From Synechococcus sp. CS-1325 (GTDB lineage: Bacteria; Cyanobacteriota; Cyanobacteriia; PCC-6307; Cyanobiaceae), in NCBI GenBank assembly GCA_025128135.1, contig JAHLYW010000043.1:103280-167279 (forward strand): a DNA stretch of 64,000 nucleotides, read 5' to 3'. This document shows, piece after piece, positions 53,144 through 61,343 of this stretch. The notes beneath the pieces were generated by a model that was not told where the DNA came from, did no database searches, and was given only the letters and a program-made list of their open reading frames with translations. Positions within the stretch are counted from its first letter, which is position 1, and each line of letters opens with the position of its first letter. Made by a program: the position numbers and the translations under genes.

Positions 53144-54412
53144 ATGAAACCGTTTGCCATTGTCCTTGCCCTCGCAACCGCCGCCATTGCCCAGCAGACT
53201 CCTGCGCACAAGCAGGACACCACACTCGCACCGCCGAAAGGCCTCAAGACCACGCTCTCACCCGGCTACAGAATTCCCACGATCGATCTCTCCGCCCAGA
53301 CACAGCGGTAGGTGATCGTGGATCGCGAAGCCGGACAGTATCTCGGGCACCCGACAACCGTTTTAATCGAGGACGGGAAAACGATGTTGATCGTTTATCC
53401 AAAAGGCCATGGGCGCGGCCCGATCGTCTACAAACGCAGCACCGACGGTGGGAAAACATGGAGCAAGCGGTTGCCGACGCAGAAGTCGTGGGAGACCTCG
53501 CTCGAAGTGCCGACGCTGCACCGCGTCGTCGATGCGCAGGGAAAGAAGCGCGTCATCATGTTCAGCAGGCTCTATCCGCTGCGCATGGCGGTGACTGAGG
53601 ATGATGGAGCGACGTGGGGTGAGTTGCAGAAAGTCGGTAACTTCGGCGGCTTGGTGACGATGGCTTCGGTCGTTGCCCTAAAGCAGCCCGGTCACTACAT
53701 GGCGCTCTTTCACGACGACGGTCGCTTCATCATCGGCGGCGATCAGCCGAAATACACTGTGAAGGGGATCGCGACCGAGCACCGCTCACCCGCAGGGAAG
53801 CCGTGGCGTTTCTGGATCTATCAAATCCGCAGCACCGACGGCGGCCTGACCTGGAGCGTGCCTTCGCCAATCGCGATGTTGCCCGATGCGTGCCTCAGTG
53901 AGCCTGGTGCGGTGCGTTCTCCCGATGGCAATGAGATCGCTGTGCTCCTCCGCGAGAATAGCCGCAAATACTACAGCTTTCTTGTCACCACGAAAGACGA
54001 GGGTCTCTCCTGGAGCCTGCCGAGGGAACTGCCCGCCGCGCTGACCGGCGACCGACACACGGCGAAGTACGCGCCCGATGGGCGGCTTTTCGTCAGCTTC
54101 CGTGACACGACGCACGTGAGCCCCACGAAAGGCGATTGGGTCGCGTGGGTCGGGAAATACGAGGACATAACTGCCGGCCGCGAAGGGCAGTACCGCCTGC
54201 GCCTCATGGACAATACCAAAGGTTTCGACTGTGCGTATCCCGCCGTCGAGGTTCTTCCCGACGGCACGATCGTCACGACAACATACGGCCATTGGCAGCG
54301 AGGCGAAAAGCCTTACATCGTGAGCGTGCGCCTGAAGCTCGATGAACTCGACGCCAAGGCAGCGACCCTACCAAATGACTTTCGCCCGAATAAACGCAAC
54401 GACAACGAATAA
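53144..54412 (+). pseudogene. BNR-repeat sialidase-like gene with an in-frame TAG
   Basis: From ATG 53144 a signal peptide (FAIVLALATAAIAQQ) and 55 codons run into TAG at 53309-53311. The same frame then continues to 54412 with a sialidase-type beta-propeller. Asp-boxes are visible as RSTDGGKTWS, TEDDGATWGE, RSTDGGLTWS and TKDEGLSWSL. Such secreted exo-glycosidase-like proteins are typical of Verrucomicrobia and Planctomycetes and unusual in picocyanobacteria, so horizontal transfer is likely. The single TAG, at a site where Gln (CAG) would fit, suggests a recent nonsense change. A GTG at 53312 could restart translation but without the signal peptide. Confidence 0.78.
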
Positions 54413-54949
54413 GGATAGATCGTGCGTAACCACGCTGTTATCCGGCATTGGACAAGCCTGTTGATGCAATGAACAGGCTCCCTACGGAAGATGCATCGGC
54501 GCCGTAGTGAACATTGATTCAGATCAGTGTCTTGTGGTAGCAGTAACCGTCAAGGGGGCGAGATGAACCTGATATCAACTGCGGCGCAACGGGTTTGCAC
54601 CGTTGGCTGACATTTGGCTATCAGGCAGGACCCACAGCTGCAACTCCAGGGAATCGTGCATCCGGGGCCCATGGACGGGAGGAATGCAGACGGAGCTCGC
54701 GTCGATCATCAAGGCAGCAGACATCGCGAGCGTAATAGCTCTGGAGCCATTACTCGGCAAACCTGCCGTCTCGAGACGACCGTGGCAGCAGGATGCCCAC
54801 TGGTGACGGCGATCCTCTTGGAGCCTGTTGCCCGAAACCGTCAGGGCCAGAGAGCAGCAACTCTCGGTGAGCTGATGAGCCCTTCTGTCGGCAGCTCGTC
54901 GACGACGACACCAGTGGAACATCGGCAGCAGCCTCAGCAGAGAGGGCAT
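54413..54949. other. Non-coding interval after the sialidase remnant
   Basis: Over 500 bp with no convincing gene. It contains a perfect 8-bp inverted repeat at 54455-54479 and scattered short open frames lacking any protein character. It is best read as insertion debris next to the transposase tail. Confidence 0.5.
54455..54479. repeat. Inverted repeat (8-bp stem, 9-nt loop)
   Basis: agcctgtt at 54455-54462 pairs perfectly with aacaggct at 54472-54479, 43 bp after the sialidase stop. A hairpin is possible, but no T-run follows, so I do not call it a rho-independent terminator. It could also be a short insertion-sequence end. Confidence 0.45.
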
Positions 54950-55153
54950 CAGGCTGCCAGCCAGAGCTGCCCTGAACTGGAGCAACTTCAGAATGTTGTG
55001 GGTGGTGCTCCAGAGCGCCCATTGGCCATTCTCATTGGCCAGGCCGCGCGGAAGGAAGCACCGCAACCGCTGGCATTCTTTGGTCTGACCCAAAACGGGC
55101 GTAGAAAACTTTAGTGCCGCCCTCATCAAATTGGATAGAACGGTCATCGCCAT
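54950..55153 (-). pseudogene. C-terminal remnant of a DDE transposase
   Basis: Roughly 60 codons resemble the last part of an IS1182-like transposase: Lys-Glu-Cys-Gln-Arg then FLPRGLANENGQWALWSTTHNILKL, the typical W-x-L / H-N-L-x-K-L end. Nothing upstream of 55153 continues the gene, so most of the element is gone. The family call is from pattern memory and is tentative. Confidence 0.55.
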
Positions 55154-55534
55154 CGGGATCAGGGGCTGGACGATGGCGGCTCTGACTCAGTTTTTCCACT
55201 GAGGTGGAAGGGCGTGGCCTCTGTGGCGGGCAATTTCAGAACGGAATTAACGGCCGACGCAGGCCCGTTGCAGGCCGGACTCGCTGTAGATCGCCACGGG
55301 GGGCATCGGCGGATTCCACAGGGAAGGATTCCGCAGGTGGCCGCTTCGTCGATCCGGTGCCTAGGGAGCGCTACGCCTTGCCGGTAGGGTGAAGGCGGGT
55401 GGAGCGCTGCGGTGAAGGGGGGAAGGGGGGAATGGAACACAGAGACGAGCGAGGTCAGAACGCCTTCAGGATTGGCCAGATGATGAACCGATGATTCGCG
55501 GGATTCAATCGTTTGAGCGAGGTTGTGGATGTCA
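55154..55534. other. Gene-poor interval before the tail-like operon end
   Basis: About 380 bp without a convincing reading frame. The short ORFs on both strands (for instance 55159-55440 minus) are compositionally odd and lack any motif. It separates the insertion debris from the last gene of the phage-tail-like operon, and a transcription end for that operon is expected here. Confidence 0.5.
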
Positions 55535-56431
55535 TCAAATCGTTCTGGCCGCTAAGTTTTCAATACAACGGAGATAGCTTTGGGGGTAAAGCTGGGATAC
55601 GGTACGTTCGAGGTGAGCCGCCAGATCAGGATCGCGCTTGGCAGAAGCCAGCATGTGCGTATAGCCGCAGGCGTCTGCTCGCTCGAGTGCATCCTCATGT
55701 CCTGAAAATAGATAAGACATCGAGATGTCGGCATACGGTGAGCCTGGCCGACCGTGGTGGAATGCGACGCAAGCCGACAGCATAAGTTGCTCGAATAGGA
55801 CCATGTCTTGGTCGAGTTGAGGGCGGCTTCGCCAGACTGCATGATTATCAGGATGCTCGATGAAGCGGATGGTCTCGCTTGCATAGTGGCGAATGAAATC
55901 GGTACGACAGCCACCCATGATTCCACAGTTTTCTGCCTTTATGATGCCGCTGATCGGCATGTAGCTCTCAAAAGTCTCCGGCATCCAGCCACCGTGGCGG
56001 TGTATAGCGTACTCAATGCTTTCCGGTCGATAGAATCCGCCGCCGTAGGGCACATACTCAGGACTCTGGGCGATCACACTCGCCCGCTCCAACTCCGGCG
56101 GCAACCGCTCCCACAGGAACACGTCGTTGTCGATGTGAACGAAAGGTGCCCGTTGGCACTCATACGCATAGAGCTTGCCAATCGCCCATAAATTCGGATC
56201 ATGGTCCGCCAACGCGTTCAGCTCGAGACTGACGGAGCCGAACTCCAGCCCCAACCCGTCAACCAGAAGCGCTGCCCCACAATCATCGGTGATCAGCACG
56301 GTCTCCTGGTAATGACGGCGTGCAAGCTCGAATGACAGGATCCAAGAAAGTAGATGATGACGGTCCGTATACCAGCCGGGATGGTTCCCATTCGCCAGCG
56401 GCTTAGACCACAGCGACCAGACTGCCCTCAT
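55535..56431 (-). CDS. Glycosyltransferase-like protein (DUF6734-like)
   Basis: The 298-residue protein opens with MRAVWSLWSKPL and shows LITDDCGAALL, WAIGKLYAYECQRAPFVHIDNDVFLWERLP, where DND is a D-x-D motif of the GT-A type that holds a nucleotide-sugar metal, and a Cys/His-rich later part. The opening and layout match the family I know as DUF6734 (name from memory). A sugar transfer role is an inference from the DxD and the fold-like pattern. Base composition is lower in G+C than the housekeeping genes. Its ATG overlaps the upstream stop by 4 bp, so it belongs to the tail-like operon. No signal peptide is present. Confidence 0.7.
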   Translation of the reverse strand: MRAVWSLWSKPLANGNHPGWYTDRHHLLSWILSFELARRHYQETVLITDDCGAALLVDGLGLEFGSVSLELNALADHDPNLWAIGKLYAYECQRAPFVHIDNDVFLWERLPPELERASVIAQSPEYVPYGGGFYRPESIEYAIHRHGGWMPETFESYMPISGIIKAENCGIMGGCRTDFIRHYASETIRFIEHPDNHAVWRSRPQLDQDMVLFEQLMLSACVAFHHGRPGSPYADISMSYLFSGHEDALERADACGYTHMLASAKRDPDLAAHLERTVSQLYPQSYLRCIENLAARTI

Positions 56432-59034
56432 TGATGCGGTTCCTCGCCTAATCGCCCAGATCCAATACCCCGGACCCCTAAGCCACCACCATATCCATAA
56501 TAGGAGGGGGATGGCGGAGTCAGCCAGAACCAGGTTTCATAATCCACTGCGGGAACCGTAGGGGCGAAGACACCGCCCCTGGCGACTCCTTTCGCCTGGG
56601 TGACCTGCAGCAGACTGCGCTTCAAGACCAGCCGGGCCAGAAGCTTATTGGAGAGCCCGGCTGGGACCAGAGTTGCCATAGGCCTGTCTCCATAGACGAC
56701 CTGCAATCGGGTGAACCGTGCTGAACCGATGGCTGCAGTCAATACTCCCACACGACTTCCGGGAAGGAGCTTCTCTGCCAGTCCATCGAAACCAACTTCC
56801 TGAAAGTTGCTACTACCGCCGCCGAAGAAGACCAGACTGGCCCCAAACTGTAGTTGTTGGCTGGTCTGCTTGATATCCAGGCTGACTCCTATGGCTCCAC
56901 TCTGGGAGAGTCTTTTATCTCTCACGCTCCGTGGATCGATCTCGCCATCCAGGAGCCGGGCGTGCGAAACCTGAACAACGTCACTACCTCCACTAAAGCC
57001 ATACGACTCGCCAAACTTGGAGGCATAATACATTGAGAAATTCTTGTCATTCAGCCAATTGTAGACGAGTCCCACAGTGCCGTAGCTTGGCCAGTCTACG
57101 CTGACACCGATATAGACGGGAGCATCCTTAAGCGGGTCGCAGTGGATTGCCGTCGTCGGCAGAGATGGCACACCGCCAGCGGCAGGTAGCCCCGCCAATG
57201 GCTCTGTCTGGACAAGAAGGTTGCCTGCGCCCAGCGCCCATTTCGAGGCCGCACCGGCATAGTCGACAACCTGAAAAGAAGACTCGAATCGCACGTTGCT
57301 CAGACGCGCCTCGTCGCGCTTGAGGAAATCGCCAAGAAAGCGGACTGTCTGGCTAAAGGGACGCAAGTCAAGGGCCCCCGAAGAGGACAGGCGCACCTCG
57401 GCCGGCAGGACGACCGGCTGGTAGGCAACCACCGGCCCGTTCGGCCCACCGCTGTATGCCGCGGGCAGGCGAAAGGGGATCTCGGCTGTCATGAACAGGG
57501 AGGCCTCTGTGACGCTATCCGCCTCCACTGCCTGCCGGATAAGCACTTCGACTCCCTCCTCCAGACGATCCAAGGGCAACTCTTGACCAGCCTGCAGGGG
57601 TTTGGGTCGCCCATCGGGATCCAGATGCAGGACCGAGCACACCTGCACATGGCTGGAGGCAGGCAGGAGCGGCCGGCGCTGATCGATCACCTGCTTCGGC
57701 CACCGGACCAGGGCGAGCGGCGCGTAATGGTGATGGATGCCCAGGGGTGGTATGGAGTCGAGTAGCTCAACGGAGCCATCGCCGCTTCGGGCGGCGAAGA
57801 CCCAATAGTCACCGCTCTTGAAAACTCCGCCTTCGCTGGCTTGATCCAGATGCAGATCCACGAGTATGCCGTCCTCAAGGAACAAGCGTGTGGCGTCCGC
57901 AGGCACCGTGATCTCGCCCGTGCTGTCAGGAAGGGTCAGATCCTGGACAGGGCTGCCGTCCTCCCGAAACACTGTGCCGTCCTGATCCCAGCGCCGCAGG
58001 CGTGTGTGGCGCAGCGGATCCGTCTGGCCCTCAGCATTGACGGGAAAGGCACTCTCGGGCAGCGGGGTCGCCAGGCGGACGGTGCGCGTCGCGTCATCAA
58101 CGCCGCCGCCGGGAAGGATGCGCCGCAACTCGCCGGGCAGGTTGTGCAGTTCGCGCCAGTCGTCGGTAACTTCCACCCAGTCCCCAGCGCGGAAGCGGAG
58201 CAGGTCGTCGCGACCCAGGCTCTCCACGATCAGGCGGTCGAGGGCCAGAATCGCAGTCACCGGGGTGGCCACCGTGGCATTGTCCCGCGACCATTTGAAG
58301 GTTGCGGTGCCAGGGGCACCACCCTGGTGGATCTCCACTCGATAGAGCTGGTTCTCCAGGCCCTTGAAGCCGGCCGCGGGTGGGATCTGACAGGGATTGG
58401 TTGTTACCGGCGGTGGACCGGTATCCGTGGAGAGCCGCCCTGCTGAGGGTCGAGTGGCATCGGTCCAGTCGCTCAGCGTCGGGTCGGCCGCGACGCATAC
58501 GCCGCCTCCGGGAGCCTCGAGGACCTTGACCTGCCAGACCGTCTGCCACCGGCCCGTGGTATCCACGCCCACCGCCTTCTCCACCAGCGCCGGTGCCTGA
58601 AGCCAGGTCAGGTCGCGGCGCCAGACATCCAGGTAGACCAGATGGAGACCCTCGCTCCTGGGGAGTTCAGGCGGGTTGGGCAGGTAGGGCTGGGTGCCGT
58701 AGGCGACCACCCCAGTCCCTTCGCGCTCCGCCAGCCGGGGGTTCCAGACACGGGGCTCACGGCCGTGGTTTTCCGCCAGGATGCCGTCCACGTAAAGGCG
58801 GCCGGGTCCGATGGTGAGGCTGCCATCCGCAATCTGGATACGGAATCCGTTCGGGGTCTCCCAGGGGACGGCCGCGGGGCCCAGTGCATCCAGGGTGCCT
58901 GCCTGGAGTCGCCGGGCAACCTGGGCGATCCATTCGTTCCAGTCGGCGTCCAACTGGACCCGCCCCTGCTGCATGACGACTCCGAAATAGTCGTGCTCTG
59001 GATCGAAGCGAAAGCGGCTGCAGTCGAAGCTCAT
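56428..59034 (-). CDS. eCIS-associated DUF6519-like protein with lectin-like C-terminus
   Basis: The 868-residue protein starts MSFDCSRFRFDPEHDYFGVVMQQGRVQLDADWNE, the opening I associate with DUF6519 proteins in contractile-injection clusters. The first 580 or so residues are beta-rich with repeated GGAPGTATFKWSRDN-like units. Residues from about 590 onward look like a concanavalin-A-type jelly roll (GVSVDWPSYGTVGLVYNWLN, NFSMYYA, LPGSRVGVLTAAIGSARFTRLQVVYG). The DNA of that end is somewhat lower in G+C than the start. A tip or fibre role in binding a glycan target is inference. It follows the tail protein by 11 bp and overlaps the glycosyltransferase-like gene by 4 bp. Confidence 0.78.
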   Translation of the reverse strand: MSFDCSRFRFDPEHDYFGVVMQQGRVQLDADWNEWIAQVARRLQAGTLDALGPAAVPWETPNGFRIQIADGSLTIGPGRLYVDGILAENHGREPRVWNPRLAEREGTGVVAYGTQPYLPNPPELPRSEGLHLVYLDVWRRDLTWLQAPALVEKAVGVDTTGRWQTVWQVKVLEAPGGGVCVAADPTLSDWTDATRPSAGRLSTDTGPPPVTTNPCQIPPAAGFKGLENQLYRVEIHQGGAPGTATFKWSRDNATVATPVTAILALDRLIVESLGRDDLLRFRAGDWVEVTDDWRELHNLPGELRRILPGGGVDDATRTVRLATPLPESAFPVNAEGQTDPLRHTRLRRWDQDGTVFREDGSPVQDLTLPDSTGEITVPADATRLFLEDGILVDLHLDQASEGGVFKSGDYWVFAARSGDGSVELLDSIPPLGIHHHYAPLALVRWPKQVIDQRRPLLPASSHVQVCSVLHLDPDGRPKPLQAGQELPLDRLEEGVEVLIRQAVEADSVTEASLFMTAEIPFRLPAAYSGGPNGPVVAYQPVVLPAEVRLSSSGALDLRPFSQTVRFLGDFLKRDEARLSNVRFESSFQVVDYAGAASKWALGAGNLLVQTEPLAGLPAAGGVPSLPTTAIHCDPLKDAPVYIGVSVDWPSYGTVGLVYNWLNDKNFSMYYASKFGESYGFSGGSDVVQVSHARLLDGEIDPRSVRDKRLSQSGAIGVSLDIKQTSQQLQFGASLVFFGGGSSNFQEVGFDGLAEKLLPGSRVGVLTAAIGSARFTRLQVVYGDRPMATLVPAGLSNKLLARLVLKRSLLQVTQAKGVARGGVFAPTVPAVDYETWFWLTPPSPSYYGYGGGLGVRGIGSGRLGEEPHQ

Positions 59035-59045
59035 GGATCAATTCC

Positions 59046-61343
59046 TCAGGTGGCGTAAAAAATTCCGGCAGATAAACCGACGCGCAGAAACTCGCTCAGC
59101 CTTGTCGTCAGGGCCTCCTCCCGCTGTGCCGGGTACAACCCATGGAAGGCCCCCATCTCGCCCTCGTCATCTGCACCGCGTCGGATCTCGTCTGGAGTCA
59201 CGGGAGCGAGCTGGCAGTAGCAGGCCAGGCCGTACTGCAGCGAAGCGAGGCGCGGCGAAACCGCGGAGCCATCGCCCTCGGGCTGGCAGTGGTGCCGCCG
59301 CGGAGTGAGCGAGTCCGGCGGCAGGTAGGAGAAGCGCACACAGCCGCTCCCACGGCGGTGGACGTGCACCGCGGGAAGAGAGGGGCCGGACCCGGGACCG
59401 GGCAGGGCACGCGCCAGGAGCAGGCTGTTGGAAACCAGCCCGAGCTCCATCACTTCGATGCGGCCGATCACGGTGCAGGCCGCAAGCGACAGCAATCCGC
59501 CGGGTGTTGTGCCCTGGGGCCCGGTATAGGCGAGCTGAGAGGGGTCGTTCGCATCGACGATCGAGTCTGACGCCGAGAGGCTCGAGCGGGCAGCGATCTG
59601 CAGGGCGCCAACGATGGTGTGCTCCAGCTCCAAGCCCACACCGGAGAGATCGACCACAATGCTTGACGCACCAGGCGAAGCGGGGTTGCCGGCGGCGTCC
59701 AGACGTCCTCCCGGGACCAACGTCGTATGGAACAGACAAAGACGGGCCAGCTGGTTGTCGGCGGTATTCGGCACCACCACTGGACCGCCAGAGATCAACA
59801 GGCCATCCAGCGTGAAGATGCTGTCTTCCCCAGCGGTGACCATAAGCGGGTTCTGCAGGATCAGGGTTGGCCGGCACTGCGGGGCGGCGCGCAGTGTCAC
59901 CTGTCCATGGGCTTGCACCACAACGCTGAGGGACTCCTCGTAGCGGCCACTGTTGGAGATCTCCACGACTCCTTCGCCGCCGAGATCGGCAAGCGCTGCC
60001 GCGATCGTGGCATGGTCCCTGGGAACCTGGAGGATCCTGGTGCCGGCGGCATCCGCCCGGCGCGGACGGTCATACTCCCCACCCCCCAGGTCGGTGGAGA
60101 AGCCGTAGTGGTAGGTGACACGCAACTCAGCGGGAAGCGGCAGCAGATCCGGGGACACAGCGATCCGGCCCAGCAGCGGGTCGATCGCCACCATGCCGCT
60201 CGGTGCTTCGTGGGCCCAGCCGCCGCTGTGGTCCCTCAGGTCGCAGGCGACGATGGCGGTGCGCGGAATCTCGTCGTCGCCGAGAAAGAGCCGGATGCTC
60301 GGCTCCGGATTGTCGAGGGGCCCGGTTGCCGAGGGGCGGTTGCCGTAATAGAGCGCCAGATGGTCCGCGAGGGTGCGTCTACCGATCGGCTCCGGCACGT
60401 TGATCGGATCGGCCAGATGGGCGATCTCGGCCTCAGCCTGGGGCCAGGTATACAGCTGCAGCGGGTGGCCCAGGGGACTCACCAGCCAGCGCCGATCGTC
60501 CAGTTCATCCACCCGCACGGCAGGGCTCAACGTGTGGCGATAGGCCGCGATGCGCCACAGATGAATCCCCACGTTGGGGATGTTGAAGCGTCCGCGCCCG
60601 CTCTCGATGCTGCGCACGTCCAGGGTGTGGGCAATACGGTCGAAAGGCCCGCCGATTCGTGCCAAGGGCTCGGATCGGCGTAGGTCCGCTGCGTAGTGGC
60701 TCTGGGGCCGCAGGTGATTCATGTACTGGGTACTGGCCAAGAGTTCGAAGTGCTCGACTGCCCGGGCATCCCAGCCCGTGACGTCCCGGGCTAGCTGCTC
60801 CAGTGCCGCGGCGGTGCCCTTGCGTCTTCGTAAGGCGATGGTGTGGGCAACCTCGGCCCGTGCCAGCCCCCGCGCTTGCCCAAGGCCATGCAGCGGCTCG
60901 TAGCCGATCAAGTCGCCGATGTAGGGGATCACCCAGTCGGCGCAGGTTTCGATGAACAGGTCGTCGTAAAGCTGGGAGAGGTTCTCCTCGACCACGGCGA
61001 ACTCGCCTGCAAAAACCTCCAGCAGGGATTCGAGCGGGCCGCGGGTGGTACGGCCCTGAAGCTCCGCCAGGCGGGCCTGCTGGTCAGGTATGGGGTCAAG
61101 CAGGGCCTCCAGAGCCAACAGCTCGGCCTGCTCGGGGGGGCTCAGGAGAGAGCCGGCGCTATCGCGCAGTGTTTGGATTCGTTCGAGGTCCCGGGGGCTG
61201 GGTGTTGGGAGGCCCTCCAGTGCGACCAGCTCGTTGACCTCGGCCGGCGAAAGCCTGCTGCCCATTGCGGAGGCGAGTTCGGCGTCCCGGATGCGGTGGA
61301 TGGCCGGCAGCAACCTGATCAGGGTCTGGGCATCGAAGCTCAT
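59046..61343 (-). CDS. Phage tail protein I-like protein with beta-helix C-terminus
   Basis: The 765-residue protein has an N-terminal region (to about residue 250) like P2 gpI-type tail protein I of eCIS clusters: FAGEFAVVEENLSQLYDDLFIETCADWVIPYIGDLIGYEPL and RRRKGTAAALEQLARDVTGWDARAVEHF. Such proteins sit at the baseplate rim. A part with TLSPAVRVDELDDR and repeated strands follows. From about residue 470 there is a parallel beta-helix-like series (IAAALADLGGEGVVEISNSG, GQVTLRAAPQCRPTLILQN), which could be a receptor-binding or glycan-cleaving needle. It overlaps the baseplate gene by 4 bp. Confidence 0.83.
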   Translation of the reverse strand: MSFDAQTLIRLLPAIHRIRDAELASAMGSRLSPAEVNELVALEGLPTPSPRDLERIQTLRDSAGSLLSPPEQAELLALEALLDPIPDQQARLAELQGRTTRGPLESLLEVFAGEFAVVEENLSQLYDDLFIETCADWVIPYIGDLIGYEPLHGLGQARGLARAEVAHTIALRRRKGTAAALEQLARDVTGWDARAVEHFELLASTQYMNHLRPQSHYAADLRRSEPLARIGGPFDRIAHTLDVRSIESGRGRFNIPNVGIHLWRIAAYRHTLSPAVRVDELDDRRWLVSPLGHPLQLYTWPQAEAEIAHLADPINVPEPIGRRTLADHLALYYGNRPSATGPLDNPEPSIRLFLGDDEIPRTAIVACDLRDHSGGWAHEAPSGMVAIDPLLGRIAVSPDLLPLPAELRVTYHYGFSTDLGGGEYDRPRRADAAGTRILQVPRDHATIAAALADLGGEGVVEISNSGRYEESLSVVVQAHGQVTLRAAPQCRPTLILQNPLMVTAGEDSIFTLDGLLISGGPVVVPNTADNQLARLCLFHTTLVPGGRLDAAGNPASPGASSIVVDLSGVGLELEHTIVGALQIAARSSLSASDSIVDANDPSQLAYTGPQGTTPGGLLSLAACTVIGRIEVMELGLVSNSLLLARALPGPGSGPSLPAVHVHRRGSGCVRFSYLPPDSLTPRRHHCQPEGDGSAVSPRLASLQYGLACYCQLAPVTPDEIRRGADDEGEMGAFHGLYPAQREEALTTRLSEFLRVGLSAGIFYAT

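Noticed and set aside
52854-53147. 97-codon plus-strand frame before the sialidase gene
   Set aside because: No ribosome-binding site, no motif, and it overlaps the real sialidase start in another frame.
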